Assembly: GCA_947642745.1 (NCBI GenBank)
Contig: CANRTU010000001.1
Span: 87,322 to 151,321, forward strand
DNA length: 64,000 nucleotides
DNA from: an uncultured Eubacterium sp.
GTDB lineage: Bacteria; Bacillota; Clostridia; Lachnospirales; Lachnospiraceae
Direction: 5' to 3'
Positions 55,959-64,000 of this stretch are shown in pieces. The notes beneath the pieces were generated by a model that searched no databases, was not told the DNA's origin, and saw nothing but the letters and a program-made list of their open reading frames with translations. Position 1 is the stretch's first letter; every line of letters starts with the position of its first letter. A program made the position numbers and the translations under genes.

Positions 55959-56984
55959 TTAAGAATGCCTGCCTGTCTGTACCCAGACCTCCGCCTCCAG
56001 CGCCGTTTTTTTCAGATAGCGGATAACTTCTACCGGATAGTCTCCTACAGCTGTTTCATTCGTAACCATGACAGCCGACGCACCATCCGCAACCGCATGG
56101 AAAATATCCGAAACTTCCGCCCTTGTAGGATAAGGATGGTGTACCATGGACGCCAGCATCTGTGTCACTACAAGAAAAGGCTTCCCTTCTTTCCTGCATA
56201 TTTCCGCCAGCGTTTTCTGCGCCGCCGGCAGCTCCCACAACGGCATGTCATTTCCCAGATCGCCTCTGGCAATCACAATCATATCCGCTCCCGGCATAAT
56301 GTCCCGGATCTGTTCCAGCCCTGCCCGGTTTTCAATTTTGGCAAATACACGGACATGGTCCATCTGGTGTGCGCCCAGCTCTGCACGGACCTGTGACAGC
56401 TGCTCCCCGTCAGAGACAAACGGCTGCATCAGCGCCGTTACCCCGTATTCCTTTGCCAGACGGATATTTTCCCTGTCCAGGCTTGTCATCACCGGGCCGC
56501 TGACTGCTTTATTTACGATTTTCAGACTTTTTTTATTCAGTAACACGCCGCCCCGCAGCACACGGGCCGTAATCTGCGGATCAGTGGCGGTAATAACCAG
56601 TTCCATTCTGCCGTCGTCCAGCAGTATATGGTCTCCCGGTTTCATCTCAGAAAGAATCTGGTCATCCACAGGAATTGCGGATACTCCGGCCGGACCTTTT
56701 TCCTGTGTATGGCTCACAAATACAGCCTGCGACAATTCTTCCAGATGTAACGGAACATCCAGCACGCCTGTACGTATCTCCGGTCCCTGCATATCAATCA
56801 GTAATTCCGGACGGACGCCTGCCCTCTGCGCTGCCTGCCAGAATACCTCCAGCAGCGGTTCGCTTTCTTTCAGGCCACTGTGGGATGTATTCAGTCTCAT
56901 CCCTGTCATTCCTTCCAAAAACATCTGTTCCAGCAGATCCGCCTGTGCGCAGGCCGGTCCCAGTGTGCCAAAAATTTCTGTCAT
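55959..56984 (-). CDS. short pyruvate kinase-like protein (lacks C-terminal domain)
   Basis: 341 residues against about 475-580 for standard enzymes. The TIM barrel is present: GTLGPACAQADLLEQMFLEGMTGMRLNTSHSG, DMQGPEIRTG, KIENRAGLEQ with the catalytic Lys, IARGDLGNDMP and PTRAEVSDIFHAVADGASAVMVTNETAVGDYPVE. The allosteric C-terminal domain is absent. GAGGAGG precedes ATG 56984; the longer frame upstream is unsupported. It may be a true catabolic enzyme lacking regulation, or act on a related phospho-enol substrate. Confidence 0.85.
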   Translation of the reverse strand: MTEIFGTLGPACAQADLLEQMFLEGMTGMRLNTSHSGLKESEPLLEVFWQAAQRAGVRPELLIDMQGPEIRTGVLDVPLHLEELSQAVFVSHTQEKGPAGVSAIPVDDQILSEMKPGDHILLDDGRMELVITATDPQITARVLRGGVLLNKKSLKIVNKAVSGPVMTSLDRENIRLAKEYGVTALMQPFVSDGEQLSQVRAELGAHQMDHVRVFAKIENRAGLEQIRDIMPGADMIVIARGDLGNDMPLWELPAAQKTLAEICRKEGKPFLVVTQMLASMVHHPYPTRAEVSDIFHAVADGASAVMVTNETAVGDYPVEVIRYLKKTALEAEVWVQTGRHS

Positions 56985-57157
56985 AATAATACCTCCTCTT
57001 CCAGATAACCAGAAATTTCTGATACAGTATATCAGAAACAGACATCTGACGCAAGAACAGGCCGGGCACGTTTTTTGCAAAACTTTGCGTTTCTTACTTT
57101 GTCCGGGAGGATCACACCGCTATACAGAAAGAAACTGCTGCCCCTGCGTTTCTTTTG

Positions 57158-57170
57158 GTGACTTTGTCAC
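57158..57170. promoter_or_regulatory. Crp/Fnr-type operator candidate
   Basis: GTGACTTTGTCAC is a perfect inverted repeat (5-base arms), about 56 bases upstream of the likely start of the ferredoxin operon, whose TATAAA -10 box lies at 57208-57213 without a good -35. This spacing fits activation by a Crp/Fnr protein such as the one encoded at 58038. Confidence 0.45.
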
Positions 57171-57237
57171 TGAATCCTGTATCAGATTTCTGTACACTGT
57201 ATGGCAGTATAAAATGATGATACAGGAGGAAGTTCAT

Positions 57238-57438
57238 ATGATAAAACGAAAAGCAGCCGTCAGTATCCGGGAGTGCGTAGCCTGCGGATGCTGCATGAAA
57301 GTCTGCCCCAGAGGCGCAATCAGCATTCCAAGAGGCATTTATGCCGAAATCAGCGGCGAATTGTGCGTCGGATGCGGGAAATGTGTGAAAGAATGTCCCG
57401 CAGGCGTTATTTCACTACGGGAGGTGGATGGAAAATGA
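57238..57438 (+). CDS. 2[4Fe-4S] ferredoxin
   Basis: 66 residues with two clusters: CVACGCCMKVCP (about 13-24) and CVGCGKCVKECP (about 43-54). AGGAGG precedes the ATG. It overlaps the next gene (ATGA), so it probably passes electrons to that membrane protein. Confidence 0.93.
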   Translation: MIKRKAAVSIRECVACGCCMKVCPRGAISIPRGIYAEISGELCVGCGKCVKECPAGVISLREVDGK

Positions 57439-58028
57439 AGCAAAAAAAGAAATGGTATGATTATCTGTGGGTCGTTTCCCTTACGTATCTGATATTAGGA
57501 TTTTTTAATATCCTGTTTGCCTGGCTGGGACTTTTCTGTTTCTTTATCCCGCTGATTATCTCAACAGGATACGGCAACAAGGCATACTGTAATAAATACT
57601 GCGGCAGGGGACAGCTGTTTGGCCTGCTGGGAGGCAGATTCGGACTTTCCAGAAAAAAAGATACGCCCGGATGGATGAAATCGAAATATTTCAGATATGG
57701 ATTTCTCATTTTCTTTTTTATTATGTTTTTTATCATGCTCTGGAACACATATCTGGTGTTCGCCGGATCAAAAACCACTGCCAGGGTAGTCACACTGCTC
57801 TGGACGTTTAAGCTGCCCTGGCACTGGGCTTATCACGGCACCCTGTTTTCCGATGGCGTTGCGCAGTTTGCCTTTGGCTTTTACAGCGTCATGCTTACTT
57901 CCGCCGTACTGGGATTTTTTACCATGGTGCTCTTTAAGCCCAGATCCTGGTGCGTATACTGTCCGATGGGCACCATGACCCAGCTCATATGCAGGGCCAG
58001 ACATAAAGACAGCTCCCCGGACAGATAA
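57435..58028 (+). CDS. 4Fe-4S-type membrane protein (NapH/YccM-like, short)
   Basis: 197 residues with four or five membrane helices and two CX3C-type half motifs, CNKYCGRGQ (about 52-60) and CVYCPMG (about 178-184), the membrane part of NapH-like proteins without the ferredoxin tail; that tail function is carried by the preceding gene. Together they could form a membrane electron-transfer unit. Convergent with the Crp/Fnr gene, 9 bp apart. Confidence 0.8.
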   Translation: MKQKKKWYDYLWVVSLTYLILGFFNILFAWLGLFCFFIPLIISTGYGNKAYCNKYCGRGQLFGLLGGRFGLSRKKDTPGWMKSKYFRYGFLIFFFIMFFIMLWNTYLVFAGSKTTARVVTLLWTFKLPWHWAYHGTLFSDGVAQFAFGFYSVMLTSAVLGFFTMVLFKPRSWCVYCPMGTMTQLICRARHKDSSPDR

Positions 58029-58037
58029 CAGACCACT

Positions 58038-58721
58038 TCAGACACGCCCGGTTTTACACAGACGCTGCCTGTCAAGGATACGGATCCCTTTGCGGGATAC
58101 TTCCACCATCTTTTCCTCCGCAAAATATTTCAGCATCCTTGAAACCACCTCCCTGGCGGAGCCCATGTATCTGGCAATCCGGGCGTGGGTCAGTGTAATG
58201 GTATCGGAGCCGGTTCTGGCCGATTCATCCAGCAGGAAAATGGCCAGCCGCCGGTCCATACTCATAAACAGAATCTGCTGCATGACCCACATCACATCTG
58301 AAAAACGTCTCACCGCCATTTCCAGCGCAAATATTTTCACAACCGGATTCCGCCCGGAAACTGCCTCAAAGGCGGCTGCGCTGATCACATGACAGACACT
58401 GTCTTCCTCCGCGTCCAGAAACACTTCAAAAGTAATGGCTTCCAGCACACAGGACGCTGAGAGCATACACGTATCGCCTGCCTGCAGCCGGTAGAGGGTA
58501 ATATCCTTTCCCTCGTCTGACATCATATACAGCCGCAGACTTCCCCTTTGCACAAGAATAACGCCGGCGCATCCGCTGCCATCCTGGACGATTTTCCCCC
58601 TGGGATAAGTAACAGTTCTGGAATGTGTGCAGAGATAATCTTTGTCTGTATCCGGCAGCTCCTCCCAGAAAGGAAATATCTGTTTATAAACCGGTTCAAA
58701 TGCCGTCCGCTCCTGTCGCAT
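58038..58721 (-). CDS. Crp/Fnr-family transcriptional regulator
   Basis: 227 residues. The cyclic-nucleotide-binding-like domain covers about 20-140 (YPRGKIVQDGSGCAGVILVQRGSLRLYM), the HTH_Crp domain about 150-220 (ITLTHARIARYMGSAREVVSRMLKYFAEEKMVEVSRKGIRILD). Several cysteines (Cys31, 51, 94, 101 and 119 region) are present but no clear Fnr cluster motif. It probably controls the adjacent ferredoxin operon through the 57158 palindrome. Confidence 0.92.
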   Translation of the reverse strand: MRQERTAFEPVYKQIFPFWEELPDTDKDYLCTHSRTVTYPRGKIVQDGSGCAGVILVQRGSLRLYMMSDEGKDITLYRLQAGDTCMLSASCVLEAITFEVFLDAEEDSVCHVISAAAFEAVSGRNPVVKIFALEMAVRRFSDVMWVMQQILFMSMDRRLAIFLLDESARTGSDTITLTHARIARYMGSAREVVSRMLKYFAEEKMVEVSRKGIRILDRQRLCKTGRV

Positions 58722-58813
58722 ACTGTATCTTCTCCTTTCCTGAATCAGGACCCGCCATTACATTTTCGTCTGTCAGACCGTCCCCGGCCGCCTGACGCAG
58801 ACCCGCCGTTACA

Positions 58814-60169
58814 TCACACGGTTTTCATCCTGTTCTGTTCCAGCCCCGGGCGTTCTTTTCTGTAAAAATAGAAAATAACACATATAATGACTGAAAGCAG
58901 GGAACCCGCTGGTGCGGCCAGTCCCATGGGAAACAGCGTATCCGCAAAATATGCCGACGCCAGAAAGGCGCCCGGAATGCGCACACAGACAATGGAAAGG
59001 GAATTATGTAAAAAAGAAATCCCGGACCGGCCGCAGGCACAAAAATATCCGCTGAAACTAAAATGTATACCGGCAAATATGCAGTCCCAGATATATCCCT
59101 TAAGATACAGGCTGCCAGGCCCTGTCACCAGTGCGTCATCTGTAAACAGCCCCACCATCTGCGCACTTACAAACTGTGTGACCACAGACACCGCCAGGCC
59201 AGACCCGGCCGCCAGGTAAATAGCATACCGCAGTGTGAGCGCCGCCCGGTCTTTTCTGCCCGCCCCGATATTCTGCGCCGAAAGAACCGATACGGCGGAG
59301 AGCATGGCGGAAGGCACCAGAAACACCATTCCGATAATTTTTTCCACAATCCCCACAGCCGCCGCATCGTGTAATCCACGATGGTTGGCAATAACCGTTA
59401 TCACAATAAAAGCAATCTGGATAAATCCATCCTGCAGGGCAACGGGTATCCCTATTTTTAATATCTGTCCCATAACCTCCGCCTTTGGCTTTAAATCACC
59501 AGACTTTGGCAGCGCCTGCGTTTTTTGTCCCAGAATAAAGAAAAACGCCACAATGACGCTGACCGTCTGGGACAATGTGGTGGCGGCCGCAGCTCCCACG
59601 GGACCCAGGCGGAAGACGCCGATCAGCAGATAATCCAGCGCAATATTGACCCCGCAGGCCACCCCGATGACATACACCGGACTTTTGGAATCCCCAAGTC
59701 CCCGGAATATAGAGCTTAGAATATTATACGCTGTAATAAACGGAATGCCGGCAAAGCAGACTATCAGATAGCGCACCGTACCATCAACTGCCTCCGGCGG
59801 CGTGGCCATCGCCGCTGTAACCGGCTTTACGAGCACAAGCAGCAGCCCGGTCACCACCACCGACAGCCCCATAAACAATGTGACCGTATTTCCTATGGCG
59901 GCAGCTGCCCGATCCGGCCGTTTCGCCCCGGTAGCACTGGCTATGGTCACTGTGGCTCCCATTGCCAGACCCACAATCATCACCGTAATCATATGCATTA
60001 CCTGGCTGCCTGTGGAAACAGCGGTAATGCTGTCCACCCCGTTAAACTGCCCGATAATAAATAAATCCGCCATCCCATACAATGTCTGCATAAAATAGGA
60101 AAGCAGATAAGGCAGTGAAAACGAAATAATATTTCGCAGCACACTTCCGGAAGTCAGATTTTTTTCCAT
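58814..60169 (-). CDS. MATE-family exporter
   Basis: 451 residues, twelve predicted membrane helices. The halves begin GSVLRNIISFSLPYLLSYFMQTLYGMADLFIIGQFNG and QILKIGIPVALQDGFIQIAFIV. The ribosome binding site is weak (GGGACTGG). It is an antiporter of unknown substrate, not closely similar to the one at 15555. Confidence 0.93.
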   Translation of the reverse strand: MEKNLTSGSVLRNIISFSLPYLLSYFMQTLYGMADLFIIGQFNGVDSITAVSTGSQVMHMITVMIVGLAMGATVTIASATGAKRPDRAAAAIGNTVTLFMGLSVVVTGLLLVLVKPVTAAMATPPEAVDGTVRYLIVCFAGIPFITAYNILSSIFRGLGDSKSPVYVIGVACGVNIALDYLLIGVFRLGPVGAAAATTLSQTVSVIVAFFFILGQKTQALPKSGDLKPKAEVMGQILKIGIPVALQDGFIQIAFIVITVIANHRGLHDAAAVGIVEKIIGMVFLVPSAMLSAVSVLSAQNIGAGRKDRAALTLRYAIYLAAGSGLAVSVVTQFVSAQMVGLFTDDALVTGPGSLYLKGYIWDCIFAGIHFSFSGYFCACGRSGISFLHNSLSIVCVRIPGAFLASAYFADTLFPMGLAAPAGSLLSVIICVIFYFYRKERPGLEQNRMKTV

Positions 60170-60357
60170 AATATTCCAGTCCCATCCTTTGTAATATATT
60201 TGCCAGCCCTGTCCCTTATTCCTGCGGACGGATCCCGCAGACGCCTGATATTCACAATATGTCAGAATCAGTTATTACAAAATATCAGCGCAACAGGCGT
60301 ATTCCGGCGGCCCGTCTTCACGCTGCGCCTGTCTGCGGTTCAAAAAAATGTTTTATT

Positions 60358-61050
60358 TCACCCTGACCGGACACAGGCTGCGCAAAACTCTGACCTGCGC
60401 CCGGACATGGCACTGGTACAGCCGGCGCAGATACTTTTACACCGCTTTGATTCATCCTGTGTCAGTTCTGCGATAAATACCACACTCTTTGTTGGAAACA
60501 TGCAGAAAGCGGAATTACATGAAATACCGGGCGCATATGTTTTTAACAGATCCGGCAGCATTTCCTGGGGAAATCCTTCCTCACTGCCAGGAAAATGATA
60601 CGCCGCCACATATCTGCCTGTTTCTTTTTTAAGATACCGGGCACAGGCCTTATAACCCCTCATGAGCACTTCACCGGAAAGCGCCTGCGTCATATAGCTT
60701 TGCATAATAAGTTCCTTTTCACTATAACTTTCCTGGAGACGGTCAATCCCCTTTCCCAGGGACATAACCACACACTCCCACTCCGTACCGGAACATCCGT
60801 CCACTTCCTTTATCCGGAATCTTTCCTTCCTGCCGCCCCGGGAGTCCGAGACAGTAAGCGGTTTTTTATAAAGCTTTTTATATGCCCCTCTTTCCCAGAA
60901 AGCTTCTTGATACATAAGTGGCAGCATTTCCTCTGCCACCGATCGTAATTCCATCTGATGCGCTTTTCCAAAATGAAATTTTGCGCTCACTTCTTCCAGA
61001 AAAGCAGAGGATAAAAATTCATCCAGCACATGCTTAAAAAATGCGCCCAT
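60358..61050 (-). CDS. methionine-synthase activation-domain-like protein (tentative)
   Basis: 230 residues. The N-terminal half is helical (EMLPLMYQEAFWERGAYKKLYKK). The second half has AYHFPGSEEGFPQEMLPDLLKTYAPGISCN, MFPTKSVVFIAEL and a C-terminal cysteine cluster CAGCTS...CAAC. The xxFPG / P-x-KSV pattern and terminal cysteines recall clostridial cobalamin-dependent methionine synthase activation-domain proteins, which bind SAM and reactivate corrinoids. Alternatively an L-2-amino-thiazoline hydrolase-like protein. Function not certain. Confidence 0.5.
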   Translation of the reverse strand: MGAFFKHVLDEFLSSAFLEEVSAKFHFGKAHQMELRSVAEEMLPLMYQEAFWERGAYKKLYKKPLTVSDSRGGRKERFRIKEVDGCSGTEWECVVMSLGKGIDRLQESYSEKELIMQSYMTQALSGEVLMRGYKACARYLKKETGRYVAAYHFPGSEEGFPQEMLPDLLKTYAPGISCNSAFCMFPTKSVVFIAELTQDESKRCKSICAGCTSAMSGRRSEFCAACVRSG

Positions 61051-61330
61051 CCGCTCTCTCCTTATTTATATATCTCATACATCCTCCTTTATCATGAAAC
61101 AAACGTCCGGCTTTCATCCCGACTCTTTTATCATGATAACATCTGTTCCGGTTTTTCAGACCCGGATCTGTTCTGATCCGCCAATACACCTGTTTCCGGC
61201 AATTTGCAGCTTTTTTGATTTATTTCTATAACTTTCGCTTTCGTTCTCGTTCCCATTATAACAGCTTTGGATTTCCTTTACAATCACAATAAATTTCTGT
61301 GGCTGCGCCTGCCTTTTTGGAACGTCATAC
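61051..61330. other. intergenic region upstream of the 60358 gene
   Basis: TTTATCATGA occurs twice (about 61089 and 61129). Otherwise no recognisable signal. Confidence 0.3.
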
Positions 61331-61360
61331 GCAAAAGAAAAGCACCTCCGAAGAGATGCC
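61331..61360 (-). terminator. intrinsic terminator after the flavodoxin-type gene
   Basis: On the minus strand GGCATCTC, TTCG loop, GAGGTGC, then TTTTCTTTT. Confidence 0.8.
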
Positions 61361-61376
61361 GTTTTATGTTATCATT

Positions 61377-61966
61377 TCATTTCTTATAAATATTTTTCCC
61401 AAATTCATATGCTTTCTGTAAGTACCCCGTCTTATCAATCTGCGGCTTCCCGTTCGTGTCCCCGCAGCCGCCGGCCAGCAGCATCCCCCTGTCATGGAAA
61501 CCGATATCATTCACAACCGCAAACTGATAATAAGATACCGCCTGCTCAAAAGTCCAGAAAAATTCATCCGCCGATGTCATAAGCAGCGCACTGTCCTTCA
61601 CCGGATACCTCTCATACACTCCATATGGCGGATCAGAATATTCTTCCGCAATACAATAAAACCCTTCAATAAAAGCCTTCAGCTTAGAAGATATCGTCCA
61701 AAAATACAGGGGTGACGCAGGCACGGCCTGATCCGCCCCCCCTTAATCTTCGGAACCAGCTCATTGAAACCGTCCTTTTGTACGCACGGCTTCCCATATC
61801 TGCAGGCATTACACCCCGCACAGCCCTTCACCTCCGTTTTCAGTAGCGACACCTTTTCCACAGAATGCCCCGCTTCCTCCGCTCCTTTTACGAACGCATC
61901 CACAAGCTGCCCCGTATTCCTTTCGGGCGGGCCGCCACCCGTCACAACCAGAATCTTCTTAATCAG
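61377..61966 (-). pseudogene. NADPH-dependent FMN reductase / flavodoxin-type gene with frameshift
   Basis: The first frame reads IKKILVVTGGGPPERNTGQLVDAFVKGAEEAGHSVEKV and GCAGCNACRYGKPCVQKDGFNELVPKIK; after a six-G run near 61738 the frame must shift by one to continue ADQAVPASPLYFWTISSKLKAFIEGFY and on to YEFGKNIYKK. One extra G explains the break, so the gene is inactive, phase variable, or affected by a sequence error. The intact protein would be about 195 residues and reduce quinones or flavins. The start is probably CTG 61966 after GGGAGGA, or further upstream. Confidence 0.8.
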
Positions 61967-62010
61967 ACAATCCTCCCGCCTGTTTAATAAAAAACACAAT
62001 ATGACTGCCT

Positions 62011-62739
62011 TTATTCTCCATGTTCTGATACATTTTGAAAATCAGCCTCTTCGATTTGTATTACCTCATCTTCCTTCTCATCCTTTACTGAAAAATCGCC
62101 CTTCAGAAACCACCTGTAGGCACGGTCAGCAATAACCTTAGTTTCCACTAAGTCCAGGCCCCCGCCAACCAGAGCGCCTACACCCGGAAGAAGTTTTCCT
62201 AAATTGATAATTCCCTTTGTACCATACTTTGTAATAAACCTGAATCCCACCTTTTGATTTATCTTCGTCAATACTTTCCCCGGTATCTTCTTTATAAGTC
62301 CGTTGGCAAATTTCACACCGAATTTTATTCCTGCCTGTTTAACCAGACTATTCACCGCAACACCGGCAAGACAGGCATAAACAAAAGTCTGTGTCTGATC
62401 CGTGTGTAATTCATAACCTGCCATATATGCGACACAGGCTATCATACGCATCTGCACATAAATTACGCTCCCCACATTGGCCGGAATCGCAACCGGCATA
62501 GTAATAAATCCTCCAAATCCAGTTATAACTCCTGACGTTGTACACTTTACAACCTGGTTTCGCAGCATTGCCCGGCACGCCCCTTCTGTTGTATCATGTT
62601 TTTTCAAATAATCAGCAGCCATATCCTTAACGCCCGGACTGACTTTTGGTATACCATTTAAACATTTCTCATAACAGGAATCCAAAAGCTTCATGATATC
62701 TTCCTGTGTTATTACATGCTTTTTCTCTTTAGCCCCCAT
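62011..62739 (-). CDS. EcsC-family-like protein
   Basis: 242 residues. A hydrophobic central region (TTSGVITGFGGFITMPVAIPANVGSVIYVQMRMIACVAYMAGYEL) matches EcsC-type proteins, as does VGFRFITKYGTKGIINLGKLLPGVGALVGGGLDLVETKVIADRAY. AAAGGAG precedes the ATG. Molecular role unknown; some EcsC proteins affect ABC-transporter or protease function. Confidence 0.82.
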   Translation of the reverse strand: MGAKEKKHVITQEDIMKLLDSCYEKCLNGIPKVSPGVKDMAADYLKKHDTTEGACRAMLRNQVVKCTTSGVITGFGGFITMPVAIPANVGSVIYVQMRMIACVAYMAGYELHTDQTQTFVYACLAGVAVNSLVKQAGIKFGVKFANGLIKKIPGKVLTKINQKVGFRFITKYGTKGIINLGKLLPGVGALVGGGLDLVETKVIADRAYRWFLKGDFSVKDEKEDEVIQIEEADFQNVSEHGE

Positions 62740-62770
62740 GACTCAGACTCCTTTCAGTAAATCCTTTTTG

Positions 62771-63259
62771 TCATCCAGTATACCAGAAATCCGCCGGCAT
62801 TAAAAGTACAAAATTCTCCCTCTCATCATATACGCTCCCCGTACTCCCGTCATTCCTTACCGCCCGGACTGACGCCATAACCGCCACCGCACCGGCTGTC
62901 TTCTCCGTGGCCTTGTCCTTATCCAGTCTGATATTCCCCGTCTGGTCCTGCCGCACAAAAATATTGTCCATCATCCACCGCAGCACCGGCTGCCCGCCGT
63001 GGGCAGCGTTCCTCTCCGGCGTCAGCTCCCTCAGCCTCCTGAATGGCGGCATTTCCTCTGTCCAACGGGACCACCGTAACCCCCGGGCCCCTGCGGGTTT
63101 TAGACCATCCGCACCATTCCCCACCGCTTTCAGACTTTCATACTGCCAGCCAGCAATATATGTACGGCTTCCGGATGGAAACCAGAAATGCGGTGATTCC
63201 GTTTGCCTTTTTAAGGTAAAAAAATAAGAAGACAGGACAGCGTATCTATTCAGTGACAA
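62771..63259 (-). pseudogene. C-terminal remnant of a phage terminase large subunit
   Basis: HGGQPVLRWMMDNIFVRQDQTGNIRLDKDKATEKTAGAVAVMASVRAVR followed by GSVYDERE matches the end of HK97-type large terminase subunits (the RuvC-like nuclease tail). The N-terminal part of the frame looks scrambled by frameshifts, and the nuclease and ATPase motifs are absent. There is no other phage gene here, so it is a lone fossil. Confidence 0.7.
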
Positions 63260-63264
63260 ATTAA

Positions 63265-63762
63265 TTACACCTTGTTTTTACCGCAATACACCTCGATAGC
63301 CTGTCTGACAAATTCAGCGGTTCCATTTCCACCCGCTTTGTCAATATTGTTCCTGAAGCGTTCATCACATACATACATTTCACCCAGTTCACTCAGGATT
63401 TCATTGGTACATTCATAGTAGTTACCGGTTATAAATTGCTGTAATGCATAGATTTTCTTTTGTACCGCATCAGAATCGGGAGCCAGATGTTTTAATTCCC
63501 CTGATTCTGAAAACATTGTCATCAGTTCATGCGCGATCCTGTTATAACCATCTCCATTCCGGGCAATATCTTTTTGTTTGTACTCCTGATACGCTGGTTC
63601 TCTCACCTGCTGGCAAAGCCGGATGAGTTCTTCATTCAGTGACAGGGCGCTTAGAGAGGATTGTGCGCCCGCACCCGGATCAGGACTCCCGGACCGGCTG
63701 GCCCTTACCCGGCTGGTTTTACGAACAGATATGATGAATACTTCCATGCCATCTGTCTCCAA
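63265..63762 (-). pseudogene. TipAS-domain fragment (MerR-family regulator without its HTH)
   Basis: Residues from about 42 read LNEELIRLCQQVREPAYQEYKQKDIARNG, SGELKHLAPDSDAVQKKI, FITGNYYECTNEILSELGEMYVCDERFRNNIDKAGGNGTAEFVRQAIEVYC, a TipAS drug-binding domain. The usual N-terminal MerR HTH and coiled coil are missing; the upstream 40 residues are unrelated. It may still bind thiopeptide-like ligands if expressed, but cannot act as a DNA-binding regulator. Confidence 0.65.
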
Positions 63763-63979
63763 TGTAAACAGGAATGCCTTTTCCCCGCTACTGTCAGCTG
63801 CGTCATTGGAAATCAGATCCAGATGATAAGCTGGGAAGCTGCCATTCCCCTGCGCTGGCTGCCGCCAGCTGCCCCTTTGAAAATGTGCCGGAAGTTATCT
63901 GTTCAGACTCAGGTAACAGTGATATACTTATCAAAACCCAAAATTAATAAAAGCAATTTGGTAATATGTCAAGAGGAAA

Positions 63980-64000
63980 ATGAAAAAGATTTTCGTGAAA
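63980..64000 (+). CDS. possible start of a gene running off the window
   Basis: ATG at 63980 after AAGAGGAAA begins MKKIFVK. Only seven codons are visible, so identity cannot be judged. The spacing from the site is short. Confidence 0.2.

Noticed and set aside
62771..63259. Prophage at the right end
   Set aside because: Only a C-terminal terminase fragment is present, without portal, capsid, lysis or integrase genes.

Overview
This window looks like a chromosomal segment from a strictly anaerobic, Gram-positive gut-type Clostridium relative, most likely Lachnospiraceae. That placement rests on AGGAGG-type ribosome binding sites, the gene families present (DUF6076-like zinc-finger proteins, CD1871A-type CXXC peptide, DUF4367 anti-sigma protein, Csp-like subtilase, Ser/Thr kinase paired with an HTH gene) and a moderate GC content with AT-rich islands. 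No tRNA, rRNA or CRISPR array was seen. All reading is by eye, without database searches.

Layout. 1-7,042: an RR/HK/ABC-ATPase/FtsX-permease locus on the minus strand, split by an HTH + Ser/Thr kinase + zinc-ribbon cassette. 7,097-12,890: a 6-phospho-beta-glucosidase, a redoxin/CXXC-peptide/4Fe-4S membrane operon and a chemoreceptor. 13,082-15,109: an AgrA/AgrC-like LytTR regulator and GHKL kinase, then a MATE exporter. 17,100-25,600: a decayed AT-rich accessory region with recombinase, DUF6076, TIR and other gene remnants, surrounding an apparently intact ECF sigma / anti-sigma / secreted-protein module. 25,668-31,414: a TPM / zinc-ribbon / SPFH operon and a second ECF sigma module. 31,948-39,651: subtilase, argD, argB, a GNAT gene, argC and divergent argG. 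39,809-42,945: purM-purN-purD. 43,250-53,423: a ten-gene exopolysaccharide operon resembling Bacillus eps genes, but with a radical SAM/SPASM protein and a DUF115-type protein. 53,668-64,000: small regulators, a methyltransferase, a short pyruvate kinase, a ferredoxin operon with a Crp/Fnr regulator, a second MATE exporter, a cobalamin-related protein, a frameshifted flavodoxin-type gene, an EcsC-like protein and phage/TipAS remnants.

How it works together. The arginine genes face each other across a 600-bp regulatory region holding two good sigma-A promoters, candidate ArgR boxes and a structured argG leader with mutually exclusive pairings. argJ is missing from its usual place, and a small GNAT gene sits in the operon. 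The first ECF module has the same bipartite promoter upstream of the sigma gene and of the secreted-protein gene, so it is probably an autoregulated envelope-stress or secretion circuit.

The strongest candidates for something undescribed are the ECF module with its secreted and membrane products, the argG leader, a dispersed palindromic repeat family (termini AGAGCGTGTTTGA) found in at least five places, and the radical SAM/DUF115 polysaccharide locus.
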